A stretch of 64,000 nucleotides of DNA from Pirellulales bacterium (GTDB taxonomy: Bacteria > Planctomycetota > Planctomycetia > Pirellulales > Lacipirellulaceae). Position 1 is the stretch's first letter, and each line of letters begins with the position of its first letter. Position numbers and translations under genes: made by a program. The notes below the pieces were generated by a model. The model saw nothing but the letters and a program-made list of their open reading frames with translations. It had not been told where the DNA came from and did not search any database. Shown here piece by piece: positions 9,537-17,498 of the stretch. The DNA is taken from contig JAHBXQ010000004.1 of assembly GCA_019636345.1 (NCBI GenBank), positions 372,001 to 436,000 of the forward strand. Direction: 5' to 3'.

Positions 9537-9968
9537 TTACCCTTCCTCAGGCTCGCCCCACAGGGTCGCCACGACCCGCCGTCGGCCTCCCCGGACGCGG
9601 TGCTCGCACAGATAGATCCCCTGCCAGGTCCCGAGCAGCAACTGGCCAGCCCCGACGGGGATCGACAGCGAACAGCCCAAGAGGGCTGACTTGACGTGGG
9701 CCGGCATGTCGTCGGGTCCCTCGCACGTGTGCCGGTAGGGGAAGTCCTCGGGCGCCAGGGCCGCAAACGAGGATTCCAGATCGGCCGGGACGTCCGGATC
9801 GGCGTTTTCGTTGATCGAGAGACTGGCCGAGGTGTGCTGCAGAAACAGGTGGAGGACGCCGACCTTGAGGTTTCGCAGCTCTGGCAGGCCTGCCAGTATC
9901 TCGCGGGTAACGAGGTGGAACCCCCTCGCAGCGGGGGAAAGTTCAATTGTCCGTTGCAGCCAGAACAT
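9537..9968 (-). CDS. YjbQ family protein (copy 1)
   Basis: Small protein of 143 residues with the YjbQ fold (UPF0047): FLQHTSASLSINENADPDV, then a conserved histidine in YRHTCEGPDDMPAHVKSALLG, and GTWQGIYLCEHR near the C-terminus. Family members are reported to have weak thiamine-phosphate synthase activity, but the physiological role is unsettled. The start at 9968 (MFWLQRTIEL) gives normal length; upstream in-frame ATGs only add an unrelated leader. A second YjbQ protein is encoded at 51236-51658. Confidence 0.85.
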   Translation of the reverse strand: MFWLQRTIELSPAARGFHLVTREILAGLPELRNLKVGVLHLFLQHTSASLSINENADPDVPADLESSFAALAPEDFPYRHTCEGPDDMPAHVKSALLGCSLSIPVGAGQLLLGTWQGIYLCEHRVRGGRRRVVATLWGEPEEG

Positions 9969-10105
9969 GGACGTATGTCCTGCCGAGACGATCGGCGTGG
10001 GGCCCGGTTGCGGGTTTCTGGGGGACCTAGTCTTCCCAGAACCTACATATTCACACAACTCGCGACAGGGCTTGGTATTATGGCGAAAGGTCAAGGGGAA
10101 AAAGC

Positions 10106-10133
10106 TTGACTAACGAAACTTGGTGGCAATAAT
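10106..10133 (+). promoter_or_regulatory. Predicted sigma70-like promoter for the 76-residue gene
   Basis: TTGACT at 10106-10111 and AATAAT at 10128-10133 with a 16-bp spacer, in an AT-richer patch. It points to the small gene at 10352, which would give a leader of about 210 nt. Based on consensus matching only. Confidence 0.35.
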
Positions 10134-10351
10134 CCGTTGATCGACTTTGTGCGCCGCAGCGCGAGGGGATTCTCGCTCCCGCGGCGCGTCCCACCGGATT
10201 ACGCCTGATCGTGCTTGGGTCGGCCTGGGTTTCGAGTGTCGACCAGCACGTTTTGTCCTCGCGGCTCGCCTGAACGGCGTTGGATTTCCGCAGGACGCAT
10301 CATCCCGTTCCCAGTCGCTCGGCGGCGACTCAGCCAAGGATAAGTGCATCC

Positions 10352-10582
10352 ATGCCCGATCCCAAGCTCAAAAACGTGTTTGAAGCCATCTTGAAGTATG
10401 GCCACGACGAGGACTTCGCCCCTAAGGCGGGCGAAGACTTCAAGGCGACCCAGGCTCCGGCCGGCTCGCGTGAGAAGCTCGAAGTGCTTGCCGACCGCGT
10501 GCGCTCGGGCCAGCCGTTGTGGCACGAGGACGATCGCTGCGATTACAGCGGTCTGACCGGCGCCGTGCGGCCACGCGATTGA
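10352..10582 (+). CDS. Small conserved-looking protein, 76 residues
   Basis: Begins MPDPKLKNVFEAILKYGHD and ends DYSGLTGAVRPRD. It is charged and soluble with a single cysteine and no membrane segment. The start at 10352 is preceded by AAGGA about 11 bases upstream. A plausible promoter lies upstream and a very strong intrinsic terminator starts 60 bp after the stop, so this looks like a stand-alone single-gene transcript. Function unknown. Confidence 0.65.
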   Translation: MPDPKLKNVFEAILKYGHDEDFAPKAGEDFKATQAPAGSREKLEVLADRVRSGQPLWHEDDRCDYSGLTGAVRPRD

Positions 10583-10641
10583 ACCGGTTGCACCTTCGCC
10601 GCGTCAGAGCGGCGCGCTCCACGCGACATTACGAGTCACAC

Positions 10642-10685
10642 AATGGCCCGCCGCAGCGGCTCGCTGCGGCGGGCCATTTCTTTTG
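10642..10685 (+). terminator. Strong intrinsic terminator
   Basis: A perfect 16-bp stem (10642-10657 with 10663-10678) with a 5-base loop is followed by TCTTTTGCTTT. The T-run is on the plus-strand side, so it ends the small gene at 10352-10582. It also separates that gene from csrA, whose stop faces it. Confidence 0.85.
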
Positions 10686-10723
10686 CTTTGCACACTGCGC
10701 CCGAACGCTCGGGGCGGCGGTTC

Positions 10724-10939
10724 TTATGCCGAGCGCGCGAGGGTGAGCGGCTGGTCGCCCACGGGCGGAGCGGCTTCGGCAGCCGCGGCATGCGGCTCCA
10801 ATTCGTCGCGGAGGACCAGCATGTCTTTCGGGGCTTCGATCCCCAGCCGGACCTTGTCGCCGGCGACGCGGACCACGGTGATGACGATCGAGTCGCCCAG
10901 CCGAATTCGCTGGGCTTCTTTTCGGGACAAAACAAGCAT
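10724..10939 (-). CDS. csrA: Carbon storage regulator CsrA
   Basis: RNA-binding translational regulator that recognises GGA motifs in mRNA leaders. The 71-residue product starts MLVLSRKEAQRIRLGDSIVI and has the usual beta-strand core (VRVAGDKVRLGIEAPKDM) with the RNA-contacting arginine of the VLR segment. The C-terminal tail of about 20 residues is Ala/Pro-rich and variable, as usual for the family. The start at 10939 has GGAGG eight bases upstream and a predicted promoter just before it. Confidence 0.93.
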   Translation of the reverse strand: MLVLSRKEAQRIRLGDSIVITVVRVAGDKVRLGIEAPKDMLVLRDELEPHAAAAEAAPPVGDQPLTLARSA

Positions 10940-10988
10940 GGGGGAAACCTCCGTGTCGCCCGCGGCGGGGTGGTATGAACGTGCGTAT

Positions 10989-11016
10989 ACTATAGCCGAT
11001 CGCGGGGCGGCGGCAA
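10989..11016 (-). promoter_or_regulatory. Predicted csrA promoter
   Basis: On the minus strand, TTGCCG (11011-11016) and TATAGT (10989-10994) are separated by 16 bp and lie about 50 bp before the csrA start codon. Confidence 0.5.
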
Positions 11017-11118
11017 GCGCCGAATCGGCAGTAGTGAACAAAAATACAGAAAAATCGAGGCCGCGACGCTGCCGGGCGTCCGTTCGCGTCGCTTGTCACG
11101 GGGGACGAAGCGTTCCGG

Positions 11119-11424
11119 CTAGGCGGCGCAGTTCAGGCAGGATTCCAAGGCGGGGGGCTCCAACAGGCGGGTCCGCAGCAAGCGTTGCCCGTCGGCGCCG
11201 TAAAACAGGATCGTGTTGCCGTCCGCTTCCCAGATCGCCGTCAGTCGCACCGCACGCGGGCCATGCAGGCTGAAGTACAGCCCGCATGGTCGGCCGGAGC
11301 GGGTCAACACCCGTTGATCAAGCGGGCATTGGCGGGGATCAAGGGATTCAAAACGGCTGAGGGTCTCGGCGATAAAGGTGCGAATTTCTTCGGGATTGGC
11401 GAGTCGAACGGTGCTTTCAAGCAT
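11119..11424 (-). CDS. Hypothetical protein, 101 residues
   Basis: Begins MLESTVRLANPEEIRTFIAE and ends LESCLNCAA. An N-terminal helical part is followed by a beta-rich half (CGLYFSLHGPRAVRLTAIWE). The four cysteines include a C-terminal CLNC pair that could bind metal. AAGG precedes the start. It lies upstream of csrA on the same strand, about 180 bp away, so co-transcription is possible, but csrA has its own predicted promoter. Family not recognised. Confidence 0.6.
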   Translation of the reverse strand: MLESTVRLANPEEIRTFIAETLSRFESLDPRQCPLDQRVLTRSGRPCGLYFSLHGPRAVRLTAIWEADGNTILFYGADGQRLLRTRLLEPPALESCLNCAA

Positions 11425-11897
11425 GACCTTCGCGTGAGGCGGCGGTGTGATGGCGGGAATCGGGTCGCCGTGAGGGATCTGGCGGGGCGTTGACGGCGAG
11501 TTTTCCGACAGCGCGATTTAGGCGATTTGGCGACAGTGTACTCTATCGGTAGGATGTGCGAGCTAGCTCCAGGCGCGACGCGCACATTTCTTCACGAAGG
11601 GTGCAGGTGCGCGCACCTGCGCGAGCGATGACGCCCTAGAAACGGATGAGCGGCTTGAAAACAAGCGATTCGTTTCCTCGCCGGGGATTCGTTGTGTTGC
11701 AATCACGGCCGTGGCGCATGGGGTGAAGAGGCCAAAGGCAACGACGGCAAACGTTCTCTGCCGATCGATGCCGGCAACGCCGCTGCGCTCCTCGCGCAAA
11801 CGAGAGCAATCCTGCCGCAATGGCGAGCGGACGGATGTCAGCGCAGGCCTTAATCGCCGGCGCTTAGTCAGCTAGAAATTGTCGAGCTGACAAAGCG
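11425..11897. other. Intergenic stretch with an 18-bp palindrome
   Basis: About 470 bp between the 101-residue gene and the end of spoVG. No convincing gene was found. An 18-bp perfect palindrome GCAGGTGCGCGCACCTGC lies at 11603-11620 and could be an operator or a hairpin. The sequence is otherwise featureless. Confidence 0.4.
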
Positions 11898-12536
11898 TTA
11901 GGACCGGTCGTCGGGAAAGATTCCTGCGCCGAAGCCTTCGTTGATGTTGCCGAAGCCCTGCGAGAGATGGGGCGCCGGCGCCGGGGCCGGGCGCGACACG
12001 GGCGTTTCAGCCGGGCCACCGCCACGCGGGGCGTGCGGGCCGCGACGATCGTGGGCTGCGTCGGTTCGTTTCTCCGCCGACCGGTCCGCTTCGCGGGGCG
12101 GACGACGGGCCTCGCCGTAATCGATGTCGAAGTCGTCGTACCGCGAGACGTAGCCCGGCTCTTTCGCCCGGATCAACTCGGTCTCGTACTCGCGAATGAC
12201 ATGTTCCTGGATCATCTCGCGACATGCCGAATTGATCGGGTGGGCGATGTCGGCGTAGAGCTTTGCGCGGCCGTCGGCGTCGGTCGGCATGTGTTCGAGC
12301 GACAACTGCCGTCCGCACTGGCTGCAGTACGGGGCGCGGAGATGATTCTTCGCGTGACAACTGGGGCAGTGTGCCGTCAGTTTGCGGCTCGGCATGGCGA
12401 CGAAGGGTCCGCTCGAGCCCTCGATGATCTTCAGATCGCGGACCACAAAGCAGTTGTCGAACGTGATCGAGCAAAACGCCTTGAGACGCTCCCCGGGTTC
12501 ATCCATCAGTTTGATGCGAACTTCGGTGACTTGCAC
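11898..12536 (-). CDS. spoVG: SpoVG-family regulator with inserted zinc ribbon
   Basis: SpoVG is a small nucleic-acid-binding regulator. The N-terminal core is present ([41 protein letters not shown]). The family's normal continuation toward the IAHPIN-type motif is interrupted at residues 54-85 by a four-cysteine zinc ribbon (C57, C60, C71, C74), after which [16 protein letters not shown] resumes. A proline- and arginine-rich low-complexity tail runs from about residue 140 to 212. It lies 27 bp downstream of ispE on the same strand, recalling the ispE...spoVG neighbourhood of Firmicutes. The zinc ribbon and long tail make it roughly twice the length of a Bacillus SpoVG. Confidence 0.88.
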   Translation of the reverse strand: MQVTEVRIKLMDEPGERLKAFCSITFDNCFVVRDLKIIEGSSGPFVAMPSRKLTAHCPSCHAKNHLRAPYCSQCGRQLSLEHMPTDADGRAKLYADIAHPINSACREMIQEHVIREYETELIRAKEPGYVSRYDDFDIDYGEARRPPREADRSAEKRTDAAHDRRGPHAPRGGGPAETPVSRPAPAPAPHLSQGFGNINEGFGAGIFPDDRS

Positions 12537-12563
12537 GGCGAATCTCCTTGCCTGGCGGCGGGC

Positions 12564-13490
12564 CTAGGGGCACGTCGCTGTTGCGTAAACCGTCCCGAGG
12601 CGCTGACCGCGGAAACATGCCGCGATCCGGTGCGCGTGGTTTGCCGAGCGGCAGATGGCGAAGTATGCGGACCCACTGCCGGTCATGGCATGGGCGAGGA
12701 CGTCGAGTCGGGCCGCCGCAGCGGCGATCGCGGCGACGGCGGTACAGAGCCCCTCGGCCGCCGCTTGCAACCGATTGACGACGAGCGTACGGAATCGCGA
12801 CCAAGCGCCGGCGCGCCAAGCAGCGGCCAAACGGTCGGCGGAGGAGCCGGAACGGCGGTCGGCGTGTTCCGGGGCGCTGCCGCGCGCCAGGCCGAGGGCG
12901 GCGTACGCGGCCGGGGTCGAGACCCCTTGCGGAGGTTTGACGATAACAACCGGCAAGCGGGGGAGCGCCGCGAGCGGTTCGACGATCTCGCCGCGACCCC
13001 GGCAGCAGGCAGGCCCGCCGGCGAGAAAGAACGGGACGTCGCTTCCCAGTTCAGCCGCCAGTCCTGCCAGCCGCGGTCGGTCGTAGCCAAGCCCCCAGGC
13101 GGCGTTGGCCAGCACAAGGGCGGCAGCGGCGTCGCTGCTGCCCCCTCCGAGACCCGCAGCCATGGGGATCGACTTTCGCAGGAGGAAGCGGCCCTGCGGC
13201 TCGATCCCCGCGGCATCGGCGAGCCGTCGCACGGCTCGGCAGGCGAGATTATCGTCCCCTGCCGGAGCGAGCGGGGCGTCGCGCCGCCAGGGGAGGGCGG
13301 CGAACGAGAACGGTTCGCCGGTTCCGAGGGATCCCGGGGAGTATTCGAGCCGATCGTAGAGGGCGACCGGCGTCATGACGGATTCCAGTTCATGGAACCC
13401 ATCGAACCGACGGCCGAGAATGTCGAGGCAGAGGTTCAGCTTGGCTGGCGCCAAGACGCTGCATGCTGAACCGTTCCTGCGGGCGAACAT
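12564..13490 (-). CDS. ispE: 4-diphosphocytidyl-2-C-methyl-D-erythritol kinase IspE
   Basis: GHMP kinase of the MEP isoprenoid pathway that phosphorylates CDP-methylerythritol. The N-terminal APAKLNLCLDILGRRFDGFHE block and the ATP-binding PMAAGLGGGSSDAAA at 109-123 are textbook; the C-terminal MTGSGSAYFAI is the third GHMP motif. The start at 13490 (MFARRNGSACSVLAPAKLNL) gives 308 residues. The frame stays open to an ATG at 13643, but that extension is unlike the family. It is the first gene of a probable ispE-spoVG operon. Confidence 0.92.
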   Translation of the reverse strand: MFARRNGSACSVLAPAKLNLCLDILGRRFDGFHELESVMTPVALYDRLEYSPGSLGTGEPFSFAALPWRRDAPLAPAGDDNLACRAVRRLADAAGIEPQGRFLLRKSIPMAAGLGGGSSDAAAALVLANAAWGLGYDRPRLAGLAAELGSDVPFFLAGGPACCRGRGEIVEPLAALPRLPVVIVKPPQGVSTPAAYAALGLARGSAPEHADRRSGSSADRLAAAWRAGAWSRFRTLVVNRLQAAAEGLCTAVAAIAAAAARLDVLAHAMTGSGSAYFAICRSANHAHRIAACFRGQRLGTVYATATCP

Positions 13491-13931
13491 GTTGGACGCC
13501 TTCGTTCGAGCGGTCGCGCGATCCACGAAAGGGATCTGTGCGCAGCGACCTGCGTCAGGTGGTGTATTCGCGTTGTTCCCCTCGACGAAGCCCGGCAACC
13601 ACTCGTCGGAATGGCAGACACGCCAGCGAATGGCCGCATGCACAAGTCACGTACTTGCCGGATTGCGCCGCCCCAGATCGCAACTCGGTTCGCGGAAGGA
13701 TTTTAGCGCGTTTGAAAAAACTGGTCAACATGAGCCTTGACTCGATCGCTCCGGATTTGTAACCCGAGCGACGGGTCGTCGGAATCGCGCAAATGCGGTC
13801 GATCATGGCGAAAGACTCCATTTGCGATGATCCGAGGAATTCCGCATGCGGGTCATCCCCCCGGGGCGGGGGGCCGCAAGCCTTGCGCAACTTGGCAACG
13901 CGAGTGCCGAACTTGCGGCACCGGAGGAGCG
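13491..13931. other. Leader and promoter region upstream of ispE
   Basis: About 440 bp between tmk and ispE, both on the minus strand. It holds the ispE promoter at 13700-13728, so the ispE mRNA would have a leader of about 200 nt. No convincing small gene or riboswitch was recognised in that leader. Confidence 0.45.
13700..13728 (-). promoter_or_regulatory. Predicted sigma70 promoter for ispE-spoVG
   Basis: On the minus strand, TTGACC (13723-13728) and TAAAAT (13700-13705) with an ideal 17-bp spacer containing an AT-rich run. This is the best consensus promoter seen in the window. Confidence 0.6.
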
Positions 13932-14582
13932 TCAGCCGGGAGGCGTGCGGTTGGCGGCGGCCTGCTGCTTGCCCGCGTCGAGCAGCGACGTAGCGACGGC
14001 GATCACCTCGCGCTGGACCTCGTCGGCCGAGCGGGCGGCGTCAATGACATGAACCGCAGGGCCCATTCGCCGGGCCTCGGCGAGAAAACCGGCCCGGAGA
14101 CGCTCGCGGAATTCTTCGCCGCGCCGCTCCATACGATCGAGCGAACGGTCCAAGCGGGCGTGCGCCGCCGCGGGGTCCATGTCGAGCAGGAAGGTGCAAT
14201 CGGGGGTCGTTCCGGCGGTGGCGATCCCTCCGATCGAGCGGATTTGCTCCACATCCACTCCCCCGGCGTGGCCTTGATAGACGATATTGGCGAGCAGGAA
14301 TCGATCGCACACGACGACCCGCCCTGCGGCTTGGGCCGGCGCAATGACCTCGGCCACCAACTGGGCCCGCGCGGCCATGTAGAGGAGCATTTCGGTCCGA
14401 GGGGCGATCGGCTCGTCGTCGCCGCTGGCGAGCAAGATCTCGCGGATTCTCTCCCCCACGGGCGTGCTGCCCGGGTCGCGGCAGACGACCGGTTCGACCC
14501 CGCGGCCGGCGAGCCACTCGCAGAACCGCCGCAACTGGGTCGACTTGCCGACGCCGTCGATGCCATCGAAGGAGAAGAACAC
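13932..14582 (-). CDS. tmk: Thymidylate kinase
   Basis: Phosphorylates dTMP to dTDP. The P-loop GIDGVGKST is at residues 7-15, the substrate-binding DR motif is in VVCDRFLLANIVYQG, and a LID-like arginine-rich segment (RLDRSLDRMERRGEEFRERL) follows. It has 216 residues, normal for the family. The CRDPGSTPVGERIR segment is the usual nucleotide-specificity loop. A tRNA gene lies upstream on the opposite strand. Confidence 0.92.
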   Translation of the reverse strand: MFFSFDGIDGVGKSTQLRRFCEWLAGRGVEPVVCRDPGSTPVGERIREILLASGDDEPIAPRTEMLLYMAARAQLVAEVIAPAQAAGRVVVCDRFLLANIVYQGHAGGVDVEQIRSIGGIATAGTTPDCTFLLDMDPAAAHARLDRSLDRMERRGEEFRERLRAGFLAEARRMGPAVHVIDAARSADEVQREVIAVATSLLDAGKQQAAANRTPPG

Positions 14583-14662
14583 GGGGCGAGCCTCGCAACA
14601 GGGCGGGAAATGCGCGGATTCGTTGTACAGGATGCGCCAGCGACCGGCGAGGGGCGTGCCGC

Positions 14663-14692
14663 TTGCGGCTGGGCATCCGCGGTTGGTAAACT
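14663..14692 (+). promoter_or_regulatory. Predicted promoter of tRNA-Gly
   Basis: TTGCGG (14663-14668) and TAAACT (14687-14692) with an 18-bp spacer. The tRNA starts 14 bases after the -10 element. Confidence 0.45.
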
Positions 14693-14706
14693 GGGTCTCG
14701 CGCCGT

Positions 14707-14777
14707 GCGGGTGTAGTTCAATGGCAGAACGAAAGCTTCCCAAGCTTTAGGCGAGGGTTCGATTCCCTTCACCCGCT
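14707..14777 (+). tRNA. tRNA-Gly, anticodon CCC
   Basis: 71-nt cloverleaf: acceptor GCGGGTG pairs with CACCCGC, with discriminator T. The anticodon stem AAAGC/GCTTT encloses loop TTCCCAA, giving anticodon CCC (reads GGG). The T-arm AGGG-TTCGATT-CCCT is standard. CCA is not encoded. A T-rich run (TTTTGCTTTTC) follows directly and may end transcription. Confidence 0.95.
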
Positions 14778-15004
14778 TTTGCTTTTCTTCGCCCCGAGCG
14801 TCGGCTGGGTTTGCCGTCGTCGATTGACGACGGAGGCGTTTCCCCTTGGGGGGGGCCTGGACTCGCGTCGTTCGTCACGCGGTCGGAAGTCCCGACGCGG
14901 CGGTCACGACGGTCCGCTGAGGGTTTTGTCGAGTCCAGGCAAACAGGGATTCGGCGGCTTTCGGCCAAGCCGACACGTTTTGTTGCGCCTGAGGATGCGG
15001 TGCG

Positions 15005-17281
15005 TCAGCCGCGGTTTCCACGGCGATCCAACAGCGCCAGAAACGCCGGTACGAGCACGGTTCGCACCACGAACGTGTCGAGCATGATCCCCAGCGACAG
15101 GGCGAGCCCCATCTCCGCCATGCCGCGCAGCGTGCCGGTGAGCATCGACGCGAACGTCCCGGCCATGATGACGCCGCAACTGGTGATGATTCCCCCGGTC
15201 TCGACGAACGCCCGGCGGAGGCCTTCGAGGGGACCGTGGGCGCGTTGCTCCTCGAACACCCGGGTGACGAGGTAGATGTTGTAGTCCTGCCCCACGGCAG
15301 TGAGGATGACGAACAGGAACACGGGGACCTTCCAATCGAGCCCCGGGTGGGCCGCGCCGTACCATGCCCCCAGCACGATCTGCACGATCCCCAGCGTGAC
15401 GAAATAGCTGAGCACCACGGTGCTGATGAGGTATAGGCACGCAAGCGGGCGGCGCAACAGGGCCAAGAGCACGGCGAACACCGCCCCGGCCACGAGCCAT
15501 TGGATCCGGGTGCGATCGCTGAGCGTCACGCGCTCGAGATCGCGGATCCCGGAGCTGGGGCCCGACAACTCGAACTGGGCCTCGTGCCAGTCGGAACCGG
15601 GGTCCGCGGCCAATGCGGCCAAGGCGCGTTCGATCGTCCCGACCAGGGCCACAGCATCGGTCGAGAAGGGCCCATGGGCGAGCACGACGAACAGCCGCGT
15701 GACGCGCCCTGCCGCGTCGCCGGTTTGCGACACGAACGTCGCCTCGGCCAAGGGGCTGCCTGCCACCGCGAGCGCGGCGAGCCCCTGGCTCGAAAAGACG
15801 CTCACCTCGCCGGCGCGCTCCCCGGCGGGGCGGTAGATGCTGCGTACGCGCTCGACGCCGGGGAGATCCTCCAGCGTCTTGGCGAGACTCGCCACCTTAA
15901 TTCGGCCGTCGACCCCCGCCAAATCGGCCTCGGGACGCTTGGCCACGACGACCAGGGGACCGACCTCCCCCGGCAAAAAGTGCTGCTGCAACAGTTCGGT
16001 GCCGCGCCGGCTGACGCTGTCGGACGAGAGCTCGCCGAAGATGTCGTACGTGACCCGGACGTTCCAGCCGATCGCCGCGAGCGGCGCCGCGACGAGGGCG
16101 CTGGCCGCCAGCACGCGGACCGGTCGACGAAGCACGGGGTCGGCGATCCGCTGCCAGAATCGCCGCTGCCAACTCTGCCGGCGGTCGCTGCCGCGATTGG
16201 CCCCGACCGCGGCCCCGAGCCGGGTGGCGAGCAGCGCCGGGGCGAGCGTGACGCATACGGCCAGCGCGACCAGCAGGCTCGCGGCGATGGCGGGACCGCT
16301 GTAGGCGAATTTGCCGAATTCGGCAAAGGCCATCATCGCCAGCCCGACGACGGTGGTCAGCGCGCTGGCGGAGAGGGCTAATCCGACGTGGCCGAGCGCC
16401 TCGGCCGCCGCGGCGACTTGCTCGCGTCCGGCGGCGCGCAGTTCGCGGAATCGCGAAATCAAAAACAGGCAGTAATCGGTACCGGCGCCGAACAGCAGCA
16501 CGACGACGAAGATCCGCGTCGTCGTGAAGACCCGCACCTCGGGCCAGCCGGGGCGACTCTGCGACCACGCGGCCGCGAGGGCCAAGAGATCGAGCGACGC
16601 GACGACCGCGACGGCGATCGCCGTCAGCGGCGCCGCGGCCAGCGGCAGCGAGCGGTAGATCAGCAGCAGCGCTCCGACGACCATCGCCACGGTGGCCCGG
16701 TCGGTATTGCGGAGGCTCTGCGCCGCTGCGGCAAGCATGTCTCCGCCGATCGCGGCTGACCCCGAGACGCCGACGACCAGCCCCGCGGGGCGCTGGTCGT
16801 CGATCTCCTCCAGGGCTTGGGTCGTCGCCTTGAGCACCCGCATGTTGTCGACCGCCATCAGGTCGTTGGTCAGGCGGACGACGACGCGCTGGGCGTTTCC
16901 GGCGGGGCTCTTGAGCATTGGCCCGACGACCGGGGTCGACACGGTCCACGGCTGATCGACCAGCGGCAAGTTCGGGATGGCCGCCACCTGACGAGCGGCG
17001 ACATGCAGAAACTGGCGATCCTCGGGGGTCATCTCGCCATCGGGACGGGCGAACACAAGCACCAGTTGGCTTCGCGAGGCGTCTTCGGGGAACGCCTCGG
17101 CTGAGAGCGCCGCCGCCCGGGCAGTGGTCGTCGAGGGGGGGAGCTGATCGAGATCGCCGTCGTTGGCGACTTGGCTCCAAGGGGGCGCCGCGAGCCGAAG
17201 CGCCGCCACCATCGCCAGCCAGGCGCCGATCACCAGCCAACGGCGGCGAGCGACGAACGATCCGAGGTGAAAGAAATCCAT
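15005..17281 (-). CDS. MMPL/RND-superfamily transporter
   Basis: 758-residue membrane protein with the MMPL layout: one N-terminal helix (WLVIGAWLAMVAALRL), a periplasmic domain, five to six helices including VLLFGAGTDYCLFLISRFRE, then a second helix, second periplasmic domain and second helix bundle with VGQDYNIYLVTRVFEE. The two GTDYCLFL/GQDYNIYL motifs mark the internal duplication and carry the Asp-Tyr pairs that relay protons in MmpL proteins. It probably exports a lipid or hydrophobic product across the cytoplasmic membrane; the substrate is not deducible. It is a monocistronic-looking gene. A second, longer exporter of this superfamily is at 30033. Confidence 0.88.
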   Translation of the reverse strand: MDFFHLGSFVARRRWLVIGAWLAMVAALRLAAPPWSQVANDGDLDQLPPSTTTARAAALSAEAFPEDASRSQLVLVFARPDGEMTPEDRQFLHVAARQVAAIPNLPLVDQPWTVSTPVVGPMLKSPAGNAQRVVVRLTNDLMAVDNMRVLKATTQALEEIDDQRPAGLVVGVSGSAAIGGDMLAAAAQSLRNTDRATVAMVVGALLLIYRSLPLAAAPLTAIAVAVVASLDLLALAAAWSQSRPGWPEVRVFTTTRIFVVVLLFGAGTDYCLFLISRFRELRAAGREQVAAAAEALGHVGLALSASALTTVVGLAMMAFAEFGKFAYSGPAIAASLLVALAVCVTLAPALLATRLGAAVGANRGSDRRQSWQRRFWQRIADPVLRRPVRVLAASALVAAPLAAIGWNVRVTYDIFGELSSDSVSRRGTELLQQHFLPGEVGPLVVVAKRPEADLAGVDGRIKVASLAKTLEDLPGVERVRSIYRPAGERAGEVSVFSSQGLAALAVAGSPLAEATFVSQTGDAAGRVTRLFVVLAHGPFSTDAVALVGTIERALAALAADPGSDWHEAQFELSGPSSGIRDLERVTLSDRTRIQWLVAGAVFAVLLALLRRPLACLYLISTVVLSYFVTLGIVQIVLGAWYGAAHPGLDWKVPVFLFVILTAVGQDYNIYLVTRVFEEQRAHGPLEGLRRAFVETGGIITSCGVIMAGTFASMLTGTLRGMAEMGLALSLGIMLDTFVVRTVLVPAFLALLDRRGNRG

Positions 17282-17430
17282 CGCGACCAGCGGGGACGGC
17301 AGGGGAAGCAGGCGCTCGACTCATCGTATCCGTCGCAAGGAGCCGAGGGAACCGGCTTAAGCGGGGCCTGACGATCGTCTCCTCGCGGTTCGGCGCCTGT
17401 ATGCGATCGCGCGTCGTGGTGCGCGCAACA

Positions 17431-17463
17431 AAAACGCCGGGGCGGCACGTGGCCGCCCCGGCG
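17431..17463 (-). terminator. Intrinsic terminator of the Wzc-like gene
   Basis: A perfect 12-bp GC stem (17435-17446 with 17452-17463) with a 5-base loop is followed on the minus strand by TTTTTGTT. It lies 36 bp after the stop codon of the gene ending at 17499. Confidence 0.85.
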
Positions 17464-17498
17464 CTGAGCGAGACGATGGCGAGATTCGACGGCGAGCG

